From Lodderomyces elongisporus (Eukaryota > Ascomycota > Pichiomycetes > Serinales > Debaryomycetaceae), in NCBI RefSeq assembly GCF_030384665.1, contig NC_083679.1, positions 930,001 through 994,000 on the forward strand: a stretch of 64,000 nucleotides of DNA, in the 5' to 3' direction. The number at the start of each line of letters is the position of its first letter. Positions within the stretch are counted from its first letter, which is position 1. The translations under genes and the position numbers were made by a program. Below, one piece after another: positions 11,253 through 22,738 of the stretch. The notes beneath the pieces were generated by a model, which did no database searches, was not told the DNA's origin, and saw nothing but the letters and a program-made list of their open reading frames with translations.

Positions 11253-12032
11253 TTAGGAATAATCATCTGAGTAACCAGCTAGTCCGACTCGGAATGCATC
11301 AACTAATGCATCCACTTTCAACTTTGCCAATGCATCATCGTCGTAATTACCGTCAGCATCATCAAAGTCATCAGAAGTATCTCTATTATTATCATCATCT
11401 GCTTTACTACCGTTGCCAGAAATACTATTCGAAACTGGAGGCGTAGATCCAGATGTTTTGCTCTGACGATTTGCGTAGAACAATACAACGTAGAATACTG
11501 CACACTTTGGTTGCGTGTTTGGATCGCCCTGAATCAATTGTGCTTCTTGTGCCGCCTGTTGCTGTTGCTGTTGCTGCAGTTGCAGTTGCAGCTGGCTAGA
11601 GATACTAATTCCACGTTGTCTCTTGGTCCGCGTATCTTCCTGCTCAGACCCATTTTTTTCATCACCGCCACTCTCGTTTGTATTTTCATAATCTTTACTT
11701 TTGAACTCGATACGTCCTGCTGCTTTGTTGCTGGTGACTATTTTTGCTATGATACACTTGACAAAATGGAAATCAATGATATTCCATTCCTCTTCTTCGC
11801 TCAACGAGTTGTATGCTGCAAGTGAAAAAATTCTTAATTGATCGGCAGTATTGTTGGACGAGCTCGCAAGTCCATCAGATGACTTGTTTACATCAGTGTT
11901 GGTGATTGTAATCAACGGGTTACCCCTTGTTGATAATAGTGAAATGGAGATGGGTGATAATGAATTGGACTGATGTGGAATTGGATCGAGGGTTTTGCGT
12001 AGGAGTTTAGAAATTTGTCGTTGTTGTAACAT
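11253..12032 (-). CDS. SLM4: Probable EGO/Ragulator-type subunit (Ego3/Slm4, LAMTOR2-like roadblock protein)
   Basis: Proposed subunit of the EGO complex, which tethers Rag GTPases at the vacuole and signals amino acids to TORC1. The N-terminus MLQQRQISKLLRKTL, then ISISLLSTRGNPLITI, LRIFSLAAYNSL, the strand VKCIIAKI, a later strand CAVFYVVLFYA and a final helix ALAKLKVDALVDAFRVGL follow the order of a roadblock/LAMTOR2 fold (compare the human MLRPKALTQVL start). At 259 residues it is much longer than typical (about 125-160). The excess lies in loops: a Ser/Asn linker, a charged segment with a 10-residue Gln run (about 150-160), and an Asn/Asp-rich loop before the last helix. The assignment rests on motif order recalled from the family, so it is moderate. 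Confidence 0.6.
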   Translation of the reverse strand: MLQQRQISKLLRKTLDPIPHQSNSLSPISISLLSTRGNPLITITNTDVNKSSDGLASSSNNTADQLRIFSLAAYNSLSEEEEWNIIDFHFVKCIIAKIVTSNKAAGRIEFKSKDYENTNESGGDEKNGSEQEDTRTKRQRGISISSQLQLQLQQQQQQQAAQEAQLIQGDPNTQPKCAVFYVVLFYANRQSKTSGSTPPVSNSISGNGSKADDDNNRDTSDDFDDADGNYDDDALAKLKVDALVDAFRVGLAGYSDDYS

Positions 12033-12696
12033 TATATTAATTGGTTCCGTTTCCTTTTTAATTCGTTTCTTCTTGATCAGTACTAAGTATTAGAAGTAAA
12101 TGCTTGGTTTGGCGATTTATACTAAGCTGAAAGATAAATATAATTAAAAGGAAGGGGAGTATTTGTCAATTCTCGTGCGCTCAAGTAGGCTCGGCTGTTT
12201 TTGTTGCAGAACAGACAGTCACGTGAGAATATGTACTTTTTCAACTACTATACTATTCAATCTTGTTTAATATATATTTGACATTAGCTTTGTTTTCAAA
12301 AGATAGGACCAACCATACCAACAAGCTCCAGTTTACATACATTGCAACCACTAGTTTCTCTATAATCACAAAATTGTATTTATTTATCAATTTATTTACC
12401 TATTTCTATACGATTTCTCTATACTTTGAACCCTAATTTTTTTCCTATGTTCTCTACTCTCTTATTTTCTTCCTCCTAATGAATTTTTTGAATAATAATA
12501 ATAATAATAATAATAATAGTAATAATAACAAAACCTCCCCATGTCCGGGTATTTCCCAAATCTTTTTCTTTTTTTTGATTTTGTTTTTGCATTCTCCGTC
12601 TAAAAACTTCTTCTTCTATACTTTTCCAATTTTCCAATTAAATTAATATCACATCCAAAATATCATAAATGTGAAAACAGCACTTCCCACAACAGT
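12033..12696. promoter_or_regulatory. Promoter of the Ego3-like gene / 3' end of PRM10
   Basis: 664 bp. A CACGTG box (12220-12225) lies about 190 bp upstream of the Ego3-like start. An (AAT)n run occurs at about 12493-12530. The part next to PRM10 is pyrimidine-rich. No gene is seen. Confidence 0.5.
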
Positions 12697-15600
12697 TTAC
12701 AAGGTAAACAAACCTGTTCTCTTTTTACCAAATGGATAAACAACTAATGCTGCAGCAAATAATCCAACACTAATACCAATTGAGACTTCCACCATTGTGG
12801 CACCAAAACTCAAACTCGATGTTTCACTGTCTGAGGTGGTCGTGGTCGTTGTACCATTCTTATTAGTAATCGTGTCTGCCTGTTGCAAACCTGAAATCAA
12901 TGTACTTTTGGATGCAATACCAGATGGAACTTGCACAAAGATTGCTGGCAACATTGCTGAAACTGCCATACCTTTCCATATACGCGAATACAAATTACCC
13001 AAAATACCAACAATAAAAGCACCAATACACGCAGTGAACTCTGTCACTTTGGAAAAATGCTTACCTGCAAAATAAGTACCAACATAACCAGTACTGGCAA
13101 TTACAATCATTATCGGCAATTGTCTAAATTTCGCCTGATTGATCAAACCAAGCATAAGGGCAAACATAGGCACAAAAAGAATTCTAAACTTGTCATCCAT
13201 TGCATGGCCGGCTTGACACGAATTTTGCGAAGTCGCATTATGGTCAACCCATCCGTACAATGCAGCACCAAGTGTAATACCAAATCCAAGGAAAAGCGAG
13301 TAGATAACTGCATAAAACATACGCACTGATCCTGCAACCAAGTTTCTCGATTGAAGTTCAAGAGATCCACAAAGAATAATGTAACCCGGTAAAATTAGCG
13401 CTAGTGATCCTTGAGTAATTGCACTAAAGCAAAACAAATTTCCAGAACGGATTGAACCAATGCCTCTAGCAATAAATGCAACAACAATTGCCGCCGAGAC
13501 TTCGAAAACACTCGAGTACAAGTTGGACATGGAACTGACATAAAACTGCAAGTATCCAACACATAATCCAACACCAAATGAAATTGGAAGATCAATCCAT
13601 CCACCTTCAAAAGCAAATGGTGTAACTGCTAGTGATCCCAATCCATAAAAGAGAACACATAACCATGGTGGGAACTTATTAGGAAGTTTCAATAATTCAT
13701 CAAGTTTCTTCAGCGCTTCTTCTACACCAATCAAATCATGAATCACTGCCTTGTAAATCTTGTGCGTATCTGTCAATTTACCCAAGTTTAAACCTTGAGC
13801 ACAACGAACAAGATGAACTTCGGAGGTACGTGTTGCTGCATCACCAAATGAAACCAACATACATCCAGGAAAGTACATAAATTGTCCATCGATTTCCAAA
13901 ACTCGACTTGTCATAATCATATACTCTTCCAACCTATGCGTTGGTGCACCAAACATCATCAATGCACGACACATATTCATTATAAAACGTTGACGTTGAA
14001 GGATATCTGCAATATGCACGGTAATTCTCAATCTTTCTGCACGCTGTTTATTCCTAAGTTTCTTCTTCATTTTGCCCGTGGCTTCACTCGTTTTCTTCTT
14101 TGGCATCTTTGGTCTAGCGTTTTGAAATGATGGAAGATGACCGTCTCCTCCATTGTCATTACCGCCATCACCGCCACCACCACCGGCACCATCGCCGTAC
14201 TTTTCATTACCATCTGAAGCATCGCTATCATCATCGGGAAGTGGCTTGTCAAACTCTGGGTTGGTATTTTCCTTCTTTCTCAACCTATTTGCAGCTCGGT
14301 CGTACATGTTCTTTGGTAAATTTGGTGCATCTTGGACACCACGGTAGCCCATATTAACTCCAGACTCTGCTTTCTTCATACCTTTTCTGAAACCAGATTT
14401 TACTCCTGAACCAAGCTTGGTGATGTCGAAATGCAGGGTTGCTTTTTGATTTTGGTGATCATAGTAGCTGCCTTCATCAGACGAGGCGTATGCACTTTCA
14501 GCACCTGTGCCAGCACTTGGTGTGGGAGTCAACGAGCTTGTTGATTTCCCTTCATTGGGGTTTTGGTATAGTCTGAGCAAAGACGACAATACACCTGCTT
14601 GAACTTGTTTTGGACGTGCTATGTAGTCGCCATCTAAATCTTGAAGGAAATCATTGCCATTTTCAAAGTTTTCGTGTGAGTCTTCATGGCCACGAAGAAA
14701 AACATCGGGGTTAGGTGCGTAAAATGGATTTTCTGCCTTTTTCCTCTCTTCCGATCTACGTTGCTTCTCGGCGTCATCCAATTCATCTTCTCTTCCTTCT
14801 TGCTCGTCTAAATCACCACCTCCTCCTTGTCTGTTTCTGTTATTTGAATCTTTTTCATTGAGCAAATGTTGCTGACTAGGACTCATACTAGGTGTAACAT
14901 TGGCACTATTTTCTGCACTCGTTGTATTTGAATGTAATACCCCTGGTGGTAAGTGTTGGCCAATCAATGCCTTTGCCTCTTCGCTCAAGTCATCGAAATT
15001 GGCAATTGGTTTCATCTCAATTGCATCTCGATCATTCTCCTTCTCAGCAAACCCAACCTTCTTCTCTTCGTCCATTGCTTCAGGAGACTCGTTAGATTTT
15101 CTTGAGGCACCGGGTGCCAAACCACCGCCACTGATACCAGTATTTCCAATGTTGAACACTCGTCCCAAAAAGGTGTCGCTATGACTGATATCGTGTTCTT
15201 CCGAAGGAAACCTGTCAGCAAGTGACATTTTTCTCAATATGCCTTTGATTCCTCCACCACTGTTGCCAGAATTGCCTCTACTCCTCTCTGTATCGATTGA
15301 TGCACGAGAATTGAATGACGGTTTCCTCAATGGTGGCACTACATCTGCCAAGCTGCTGTTACTGTTACTGTTACTGCTCGATGTGGCTGATTTTCTAGAT
15401 GAGCGTGACCTTGTTCTGTCTATGGATTTGGTCTCCATTTTATTTTTGGCATTCTCGTAATTTTCATGTTCATTTTCCCCTTCTTCATCGTCGTTTTCAT
15501 CATCGCTGGAATCAGTGTGATAAAAATGTTCTGGTGGGTTCAAGTTTGAGAAATCTGCATGTGTTTGGTCTTGAAACTCTCCTTCATCATCATCTTCTTC

Positions 15601-16080
15601 TTCTTCATCGTCATCGTCATTGTTGTCCTTGTTTTGTAATTGGTTCTTTCTAATCTCATCAGCATTAAATTGGAAATGTGGGAGGTTTTGGTTTTGACGA
15701 TCGCTCGACATTCCTTCTCCGGGTGTAAAATCGTCAGAGTCGCTATCTTCCGATGAACCATTTCCGGTGCCGGTGCCAGCTCCAATGCCAGTGCCATCAA
15801 AGGATGATCGTTGCGATGAGTGCATGGAGAATCTTGGATCCCTGGGGCTATATGAATCGGCAAACTTGCCGCCTTTCTTTTTTGGGTTGAGTTTGGTGGC
15901 TTTGGCAAAATTGGATGTTGCTTTGGTGATTTTGGCATTATCCTTTTTTTGGTTTTGTTTCCTCACCTTGTGTAGATCAAGTTGTTGTTGGGGTAGCTGG
16001 ATATGGAATCTGTGTTGTGGAGAGTTTGGACTGAATCCTCCGCCCTCTTCGTCACTTGAAGATGAGTATCCATTGGTCAT
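12697..16080 (-). CDS. PRM10: Prm10-type multispan membrane protein (ThrE/DUF1212 family)
   Basis: A 1127-residue protein. The first about 660 residues are charged, Ser/Asn/Asp-rich and predicted disordered, ending in a very basic stretch (KMPKKKTSEATGKMKKKLRNKQ). The C-terminal about 450 residues are the ThrE-like domain: RFIMNMCRALMMFGAPTHRLEEYM, a soluble region with GDAATRTSEVHLVRC, then about ten hydrophobic segments from WLCVLFYGLGSLAV onward, ending FAAALVVYPFGKKRTGLFTL. This matches yeast Prm10 (pheromone-regulated) and its fungal relatives. Bacterial ThrE exports threonine and serine, but transport by the fungal proteins is not established. The N-terminal extension is longer than in Saccharomyces Prm10. 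The ATG at 16080 is the natural start. Confidence 0.88.
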   Translation of the reverse strand: MTNGYSSSSDEEGGGFSPNSPQHRFHIQLPQQQLDLHKVRKQNQKKDNAKITKATSNFAKATKLNPKKKGGKFADSYSPRDPRFSMHSSQRSSFDGTGIGAGTGTGNGSSEDSDSDDFTPGEGMSSDRQNQNLPHFQFNADEIRKNQLQNKDNNDDDDEEEEDDDEGEFQDQTHADFSNLNPPEHFYHTDSSDDENDDEEGENEHENYENAKNKMETKSIDRTRSRSSRKSATSSSNSNSNSSLADVVPPLRKPSFNSRASIDTERSRGNSGNSGGGIKGILRKMSLADRFPSEEHDISHSDTFLGRVFNIGNTGISGGGLAPGASRKSNESPEAMDEEKKVGFAEKENDRDAIEMKPIANFDDLSEEAKALIGQHLPPGVLHSNTTSAENSANVTPSMSPSQQHLLNEKDSNNRNRQGGGGDLDEQEGREDELDDAEKQRRSEERKKAENPFYAPNPDVFLRGHEDSHENFENGNDFLQDLDGDYIARPKQVQAGVLSSLLRLYQNPNEGKSTSSLTPTPSAGTGAESAYASSDEGSYYDHQNQKATLHFDITKLGSGVKSGFRKGMKKAESGVNMGYRGVQDAPNLPKNMYDRAANRLRKKENTNPEFDKPLPDDDSDASDGNEKYGDGAGGGGGDGGNDNGGDGHLPSFQNARPKMPKKKTSEATGKMKKKLRNKQRAERLRITVHIADILQRQRFIMNMCRALMMFGAPTHRLEEYMIMTSRVLEIDGQFMYFPGCMLVSFGDAATRTSEVHLVRCAQGLNLGKLTDTHKIYKAVIHDLIGVEEALKKLDELLKLPNKFPPWLCVLFYGLGSLAVTPFAFEGGWIDLPISFGVGLCVGYLQFYVSSMSNLYSSVFEVSAAIVVAFIARGIGSIRSGNLFCFSAITQGSLALILPGYIILCGSLELQSRNLVAGSVRMFYAVIYSLFLGFGITLGAALYGWVDHNATSQNSCQAGHAMDDKFRILFVPMFALMLGLINQAKFRQLPIMIVIASTGYVGTYFAGKHFSKVTEFTACIGAFIVGILGNLYSRIWKGMAVSAMLPAIFVQVPSGIASKSTLISGLQQADTITNKNGTTTTTTSDSETSSLSFGATMVEVSIGISVGLFAAALVVYPFGKKRTGLFTL

Positions 16081-17781
16081 TCTTCAATCTGTTTTTTTTT
16101 TTGGAATATGAGCTATAAAGTTGTATTGAAGGTATGGAACAGGAAAAAACAAATCTGGTGAACAATCGAATAAATTAAAATTTCAAAGTAGGAAAGATAA
16201 TATCAACGGTAGTAATTTTAGTAGTAGTCTTAGTAGTAGTAATTGTAATTTTAATTCTAATATTGATATCAACGAGTGAAATGTGTTGGTATTAATATAT
16301 CTTTTGTCCGTATACCTGTTTGTGTTGCAGTAGCAAATTTAAGGTGAACTTTGGGAGAACAAAAACAATGCTTTGTTAGATATTTTGATAAAGTGAAGCG
16401 ACAAAGAGACAAAGAAACTGAGAGACAACAAGAGAAGATGCAATACAAAGGCTTTATAAGCTATTTGAAAGGGATGTTTATTTGCCTTGTTTGAGGTTTC
16501 TTTTCTTTTTTTTTTTGTGAGGTGGGAGAGGAGGAGGAGGAGGAGTAAGAGTGGTACGGAAGAGAGATAGCAGGTGACACGAAAAGAGACTTTTCCCCTT
16601 TGGATTGATGCATCACTTAATTTATGTGTTTTTGTGTACAATAAATAAATGTGCTGCAACAAACACTATGTAAAAAGTTTAGTTGAGTTTACCACCATAC
16701 TGTTAGAAAGAGAGAGCAGAAGAAAAAAAAAAAGAAGAAAAAAAATTATGTTTAGAAATTTTCATTTGGCACACAAACTCACAGTTGCCCTATGACATCA
16801 TTTTGTTTAGAAAAAAACACTTAACTAATGCCATGCTTGATGAGCTCTCCTTTCAAAGGCGATGTGGCTAATGTACAGAGAATGATAGAAGGAAGTAAAG
16901 AAGTAAAGAAGGAAGGAAAGAGAGAGTGCACTACAACATTAACTAATTCTTAACTTGCTCTCTTGGGACCTTTAAGTATGCAATTATAAATGTAAGCTGT
17001 AGCCACTGCTTTGTTTTATCTTCTTTTTTCCTGATATTTCAAATGAATAACAACAACATTACGTGAACTTTCACTAGTTAAAGATCATGTTCTTCCACCT
17101 CATTTGCAACATTATCTTTATCTCAAACTCTATATACAAATAATGTCACCTTATATGTAAAATAGCCCAGTTTGAATGGTCTAGAAACTCAGAATAGTAT
17201 AAACACATTTCTTTTTGCTCGCGTTTTATAAAAAATAATACAAATAAAAATAAAAATAATAAAATAAAAATTAAAAATAAATTTCTTTTATTTTCCCACT
17301 TCTACATTTTGTGACAGCTTCCAACTCTGATCTGAAACGGTATTCTCCTTTACTCATTTCCGAGTTGCATGCAACACGTCATACTTGACATTTCGTCCTT
17401 CCTTGGTCTACCTCTTATATTCTCCCTCATTACACCGGACACCACCCCTTCGTCTCGAACCACCCCCTCCCCCCCCCCCCCCCGCAGCTCTCTTTCTTCA
17501 CGTTGATATTTACAAAGGAGAATGTATATAGAAGCATTCTTAGTATCAGGAAACCTCATATATTCTTATACTTGTACTTGTATTTGTACTTAATTTTAAA
17601 GAATAAAATACACAAGGAATTAAAGAAAGCAAAAAGGAAAACAAAATAAAATGGACACACAGGGTTATAAGATATGAAAAACAAACACTACAATGGCTGT
17701 CAAAACGTACCTATGAATCTAATCACATGTATATATATATATATATATAAAACAAGGAGTCAAATTGCTGGGTAACTTATA
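16081..17781. promoter_or_regulatory. PRM10 promoter region / 3' end of TSR4
   Basis: 1.7 kb with no convincing gene. It holds a TAGTAG stretch (about 16205-16235), GGAGGA repeats (about 16527-16545), an A/T-rich AAAATAA cluster (17225-17285), a poly-C run (17469-17483) and a TATA microsatellite near 17730-17748. The frames in it are short and low in complexity. No pheromone-response element was recognised with confidence. Confidence 0.45.
17463..17483. repeat. Poly-C tract
   Basis: CCCCCT followed by 15 consecutive C, the longest C homopolymer in the window. G/C homopolymers are rare in such AT-rich DNA and prone to length variation and sequencing error. Confidence 0.9.
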
Positions 17782-19314
17782 TTATACACTCTCTTCCCAT
17801 TGCACTCCACACCATTCCTCTATATATGCAACCCCATTTTCATCGAATCTATCATCAGGAATATAATCTTCAACATCAGTGCACACAATAATCGTACCCC
17901 AACTCATACCATTAAGAATATCCTTAATATCCACTTTACTATTGCCTCTTCCCTCTTTCTCATCTCCATCAATATCTAACCCTTCAAGGTCCATGATTGC
18001 TTTTGGCATCAATTGCAACTCAAACCTTCGCTCACTAGAAGGATTGTACCCCGGTCTTGGAATATTAGGGGGGTTGACCAAAAACCTCTTCGCAACATCA
18101 TCTTTCCCATTATAAAGCAATGGTCTACCGTGAAGATCATAACGCAAAACCTGGCCTGGATTGTGCTTAACTGTACTTGAGAAATTCTCAAAGTATTTGT
18201 CATCCAACATATTGGAAATACCTTGTGTTTGGGGATCCAATACAGCCGATGATTGCGAACCTCGTCTACTTGACGAGCCACCACCCAATCCAAAAATACC
18301 ATCGTCATCGTCACCACCAGCACCACTGCCACCATTGCCCTCACTGTTATTCTTCTCAATAAGATGCTTGTACTTTGCAAGTTCGGCATCCGACGTCTTG
18401 TCCTTTTTGAACTTTTCAGGCTCAACAAACACAAAATTACCAATGTATTCTGGAAGGTCACCTTCTAACGTCTTGACTTTTGTTTCAACTTGCTTTGGAG
18501 CATTTTGCGCAACAACCTCAGCAAATGATTGCGATTCCTTTGGTTGCTCATTCTCTTTTGTTGGCTTCGACTTAGACACGGGCTTTGTAACTTTCTCCAT
18601 AGCAGCTTCCTGTTTCTTCTGCTGCGTCGTCATTGACTGTAAATCATTTGATTTATTCTCTTCTGGCTTTGCAAATGGGTTGGATCCAAATGGGTTACTA
18701 TCCTTGTCCCCAGACTTGGCAAAAGGATTTTGAGCACCAAATGGATTTGTCCCACCACCTTGGCTACTCTCAGCATCTGGTTTCTTAAACAAATCCTTCA
18801 TCAACTCTTGATTCAACTGTTTTTTATTGTCCAATTTCAATTTCTCGTCCAATTCCTTTGCTTTAGCATCCTCCAACTCTGACTTGATCCTAGATACAGT
18901 CTCTGCACTTTTATCGATTCCTCTAATCACCTTGACACTGCCCTTTTGTCGTGAACAACCAGGATTCTTACATCCAAAAATGTACAATACACGATCATAC
19001 AAGATCCCGTCTATTGGTGCAAACGCTTGTGACAAAAGTGCCATTTTCTTATTGCAGTGATTACATATAAGATATTGCTCATCAGGTTTAGAATCAGGAT
19101 GAAGCCATACGGGTTGGCCGCCAATAAATGTGTCCTCTATACTTGGCTGATCATCGGCGGTAATCGGAGCATCAACAAACCCCAATACTACCTTGGAGTT
19201 TGAACCTCCATCGTAGATGCTTTCATCGTCAGAAGAAAAGTATTCGTCGTCGTTGTTGCTGTTGCTGCTGCTATTGTTGCTGTCGTGAATGTAGTTTGAC
19301 TTAGATGATGACAT
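17782..19314 (-). CDS. TSR4: Tsr4, PDCD2-family 20S rRNA accumulation protein
   Basis: Cytoplasmic PDCD2-family protein; the yeast member is a dedicated chaperone of ribosomal protein uS5 (Rps2) and is needed for 20S pre-rRNA processing. About 510 residues. The N-terminal half has LGFVDAP, GGQPVWL and paired Cys motifs (CNHCNKKM... and GCKNPGCS) typical of PDCD2/Tsr4. A long Lys/Glu/Ser-rich linker with NPFGAQNPFAK-type repeats follows (about 195-290). The C-terminal PDCD2_C domain holds QVLRYDLHGRPLLYNG, RRFELQLMP and MSWGTIIVCTDVEDY. The ATG at 19314 is used; the frame extends four codons upstream only via TTG. Repeats of NPFAK/NPFG in the linker are a small oddity. Confidence 0.93.
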   Translation of the reverse strand: MSSSKSNYIHDSNNSSSNSNNDDEYFSSDDESIYDGGSNSKVVLGFVDAPITADDQPSIEDTFIGGQPVWLHPDSKPDEQYLICNHCNKKMALLSQAFAPIDGILYDRVLYIFGCKNPGCSRQKGSVKVIRGIDKSAETVSRIKSELEDAKAKELDEKLKLDNKKQLNQELMKDLFKKPDAESSQGGGTNPFGAQNPFAKSGDKDSNPFGSNPFAKPEENKSNDLQSMTTQQKKQEAAMEKVTKPVSKSKPTKENEQPKESQSFAEVVAQNAPKQVETKVKTLEGDLPEYIGNFVFVEPEKFKKDKTSDAELAKYKHLIEKNNSEGNGGSGAGGDDDDGIFGLGGGSSSRRGSQSSAVLDPQTQGISNMLDDKYFENFSSTVKHNPGQVLRYDLHGRPLLYNGKDDVAKRFLVNPPNIPRPGYNPSSERRFELQLMPKAIMDLEGLDIDGDEKEGRGNSKVDIKDILNGMSWGTIIVCTDVEDYIPDDRFDENGVAYIEEWCGVQWEESV

Positions 19315-19747
19315 GGTGTATATCAATTTGCTTCTTGTGAGATGAGATTAAGGATTGTCTCTTGCTGTAAATTTTATTTTCATTTTTTGTTTTTTCTCAA
19401 AAAAAAAAACATAAAAAAAAAAGAATTAAACTAAATATATTCTCATATATATATATATTAAACAGTGAGTGTTGCAAAAATCTCACTAAACTTGGTACTG
19501 CGCCAATATATCATATACAAACTGAGAAATAAATGGTTTAATGCAACTACACTTTAGATCGAATTGTCCGCAAGGACACGGCATACCAATAGTATATTGA
19601 CACCAAGAGTCATTTACCAACCATCAGGTAAAGATTGAAAACAGAAGAAAAGAAAGAGAAAAGGAAAACAAAAAGAAAACGAAAGAATACCCTTTCTTAA
19701 ACTTAAATTTGCCAGACAACTTTATCAGTAGATTTTCAAAAGCCTAT
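19315..19747. promoter_or_regulatory. TSR4 promoter / IFM1 3' region
   Basis: 433 bp containing poly-A/poly-T tracts (19390-19425), TATATA (19446-19459) and A/G-rich DNA (19640-19690). Nothing else is recognised. Confidence 0.4.
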
Positions 19748-22282
19748 TTACAAGTACCTTTTATGTTCAATCTCTTCGAATCCCTGAATAACATCGCCAA
19801 CTTCAAACTTTGTCCATTCCTCACCTTTATCGTCTTGAAGTCTCAATCCACATTCGTGATTGTTTCGCACCTCGTCAACGGCATCTTCACCAATTTGGAC
19901 ATGAGAAACACGTCCTCTTATCAACTCTTCTCCCAGTCTTATGATTCTAACCTCTGCTCCTCGTTTGAGCACTCCCAAAGTAACTTTCGAACCAGCAATC
20001 TTTATCTTTTTCTTTCCCTTGGAGATTCTGAAAAGCTGAAGTATTTGTGTTTCGCTCAAGATTTTAGTCTCAATCCTGGGCTTCATCATCAGCGACAATT
20101 CTTCAGTAACTTCTTCAACCACTCTATAAATGATTTGATGCTCCCTAACTTTGACTTTTGCAGCGGCTGCCTTTTGAAGCACTGCCTTGGGTGTATTGAC
20201 ATTGAATATAATCAAAGTTGCATCAAACAATTTGGCCATTTCCAAATCATTATCAGTAGGTGGACCAGCAGAATGGGACAATACATTGGCCTTGACTTCA
20301 TCATTTGCAAGACCATCGATTGTATCTTTGATTGCTTCTGCTGATCCAAATACATCAGCTTTAATAATATAATTACGCTTCTTTATAGTGGAAACGCCGT
20401 TGCCATTTTCTCCCTCTCCATCTCCATCTCCATCTTCAACCTCATCGGGTTGCAATCCTGCTTTCTTCAATGCCGCTAATTTTTCCATCCTCTGAGCCTC
20501 TTTGATTGCCTCTGCAGTTTTGGCATTTATATCTTCAATATTACGAATTGCCTCCAACTCCTTAGTTTTAGCATCTCTATAATCAATCACTTTTTTGGCA
20601 ATTTGTTCTGTGCTAGCTTGTAAAATTTGATCACCGCTATCTGGTAAATCCTTCCAACCCCAAATTTGAACTGGTGTAGATGGACCGGCAAGTTTGATCT
20701 GTTTCCCAAACTCATCCTTCATACCTCTAATCTTACAAAACGTCTTTCCAGCAACTATAACATCACCTGGTTTCAATGACCCACGAGTTACCAAGACAGT
20801 GGCTGCGTCTCCCAACCCTTTCAAAACTTGAGATTCAATAATCCACCCTTCAGCTGGAACACCCTTGGGCTCAGCTTTAAATTCAGATAATTCACTCAAA
20901 GTAACAATTGCTTCCTCCAACTTATCCATATTGAGACCTGTTTTTCCTGAAACTTCCACGAGCTGTGTCTCACCCCCATAGCTTTCGACATAAATTTCTT
21001 GAGCAGCCAAGTCGCCACACACCTTTGCAACATCTTTATTCGGCTTATCACATTTGTTCACCGCTACGATTATTGGAACACCTGCTTTCTTTGCATGTTT
21101 AATAGCTTCGATGGTTTGAGGCATGACGGAATCATCAGCAGCAACAACCAAAACAACAATGTCGGTAATCACTGCACCTCTTTCCCTCATTTTCAAAAAT
21201 GCCGCGTGTCCGGGTGTATCCAAAAAGGTAATTCTCTTTTTCGACTGCGGAGTGATGACGGAAAAAGCACCAATATGTTGAGTGATTCCTCCAAACTCTT
21301 TATCAACAACTTTCGATTTCCTCAAATAGTCCAAAATTGTTGTTTTGCCATGATCTACATGACCCATTATTGTAACAACTGGTGGTCTATCCTTGAGCAA
21401 CTCCGGTTTCTGTGGTGCAGGGAATAAATCGCCTTCAGAGTCTTCTCCAGAAATCACCTCGATCCCGTATTCATCAGCAATCAACGTTGCATTTTCCTTA
21501 TCCAAAATAAAAGAGTGTCTTATATCTTCAAAGCCCAAACCCTCAAGTTTTTTAAACACATCTTGAAGACTAACATGCAATGTAGTGGCCAAGTTTGACA
21601 CTGAGATGAATGGCGGAAGATGTATCTTGACTAGTTTCTCCTTTTTTGGCATTTTTTTCGCTTTGAATTTCCTATCCTTGCCGAGCTGTTGAAATTGAGG
21701 AGCATTGGTTCGCTTATATCGATCCTTAGCATGACCCGAATTGAATTCACCTTGTAATCGCTGAATTTGTTGTTGTGCTTCGTTGTATACTGCTTGTTCT
21801 CTTGATCGATTTTCAGTTTCAGTTCTTTTATTTGCCTGATTCTCATAAGTTCGAGACCCGTCATTTCGATTATTGTAGCTTCTATTATCATGACCGCGAA
21901 AGCCTTGATTTTTTTGAAAGTCTCTTTGATTGGCATTGTTACCCATGGGATTAGAGTAGTAGCCACCACCATTACCATCACGACCACCACCACCGCCACC
22001 ACCATTAGTAGGGGTCCCCCTTTTTTGAAAGTTTCTCAGTGGATCAAATCTTTTCACTGGAAGGAATGGGTCACGTCGTGGCTGATTCCCTCGACTATTT
22101 GGTTGCGGCTGATTTGCCTTTGCATATTGTTTGGCAAATCTATTCTCCTTGGCTTTAGAACCTGATCCAGAGGAAGTATTTGTTGATTTTGCTCTGATTT
22201 CGTCTAAGATATTCGAGTACGACCGCCTTAGCTGTAGGTTATTCGCTTTTAGCTGTTTACCGGTAAGTCTAGTGAACATCAT
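19748..22282 (-). CDS. IFM1: Mitochondrial translation initiation factor IF-2 (Ifm1)
   Basis: GTPase that places initiator tRNA on the mitochondrial small ribosomal subunit. The 844-residue protein has a basic N-terminal presequence, then a long Asn/Gly/Arg-rich region (about 40-215, with a six-Gly run near residue 96). The IF2 N-terminal domain follows ([17 protein letters not shown]..., about 222-275). The G domain starts near residue 303 with [13 protein letters not shown] (G1), [10 protein letters not shown] (switch I), [10 protein letters not shown] (G3), VAVNKCDKP (G4) and EVSGKTG (G5). The domain II, III and IV signatures follow ([50 protein letters not shown]). All catalytic motifs are intact. 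It is longer than Saccharomyces Ifm1, mainly from the low-complexity N-terminus. Confidence 0.96.
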   Translation of the reverse strand: MMFTRLTGKQLKANNLQLRRSYSNILDEIRAKSTNTSSGSGSKAKENRFAKQYAKANQPQPNSRGNQPRRDPFLPVKRFDPLRNFQKRGTPTNGGGGGGGRDGNGGGYYSNPMGNNANQRDFQKNQGFRGHDNRSYNNRNDGSRTYENQANKRTETENRSREQAVYNEAQQQIQRLQGEFNSGHAKDRYKRTNAPQFQQLGKDRKFKAKKMPKKEKLVKIHLPPFISVSNLATTLHVSLQDVFKKLEGLGFEDIRHSFILDKENATLIADEYGIEVISGEDSEGDLFPAPQKPELLKDRPPVVTIMGHVDHGKTTILDYLRKSKVVDKEFGGITQHIGAFSVITPQSKKRITFLDTPGHAAFLKMRERGAVITDIVVLVVAADDSVMPQTIEAIKHAKKAGVPIIVAVNKCDKPNKDVAKVCGDLAAQEIYVESYGGETQLVEVSGKTGLNMDKLEEAIVTLSELSEFKAEPKGVPAEGWIIESQVLKGLGDAATVLVTRGSLKPGDVIVAGKTFCKIRGMKDEFGKQIKLAGPSTPVQIWGWKDLPDSGDQILQASTEQIAKKVIDYRDAKTKELEAIRNIEDINAKTAEAIKEAQRMEKLAALKKAGLQPDEVEDGDGDGEGENGNGVSTIKKRNYIIKADVFGSAEAIKDTIDGLANDEVKANVLSHSAGPPTDNDLEMAKLFDATLIIFNVNTPKAVLQKAAAAKVKVREHQIIYRVVEEVTEELSLMMKPRIETKILSETQILQLFRISKGKKKIKIAGSKVTLGVLKRGAEVRIIRLGEELIRGRVSHVQIGEDAVDEVRNNHECGLRLQDDKGEEWTKFEVGDVIQGFEEIEHKRYL

Positions 22283-22738
22283 CGTTGTTTTCGACTCCAG
22301 CTTGATACAAGATTGCAGCCAAAATTTATTTGATGTTTTTTTTTTTTTGCTTTTCCTTTCTAAAAAATTCTAATTTCAGTCACATTATAAAAATTAACAA
22401 AGACATGAAAAAAAATTATTAGAAAAAATAAATAAATAAAAAAAAAAAAAAAAAATAAACGGTCCAGGGATTAATGAGTGGAAGAAGAAAAGAAGAGTAA
22501 AAGAGTTATAATAGCTATAATTGTCAAGGACTTTAGAAGTGTTCTTAGCTGAGCCGCAATACCATTTTTCGATGCTTTGCCTAAGTACTTTTTTTTGTTT
22601 TACTACTTTAACCTAGCACAAGGCTCTGAGAGTGCTTATATTGTAATAGACGGGGATGTAGATTAGAGAATGATAAAAATAAAGATGCATTCATTCATTA
22701 AAGATTAGCTGATTTAAATTTTTTAATTTTTTTTTAGC
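22283..22738. promoter_or_regulatory. IFM1 promoter / DBF4 3' region
   Basis: 456 bp, strongly A/T-rich, with poly-A at about 22436-22457. No gene or clear site is seen. Confidence 0.4.

Noticed and set aside
14153..14357. Ser/Pro- and His-rich frames opposite PRM10
   Set aside because: They are antisense shadows of the Gly/Asp-rich linker of PRM10, with no start context or conservation.
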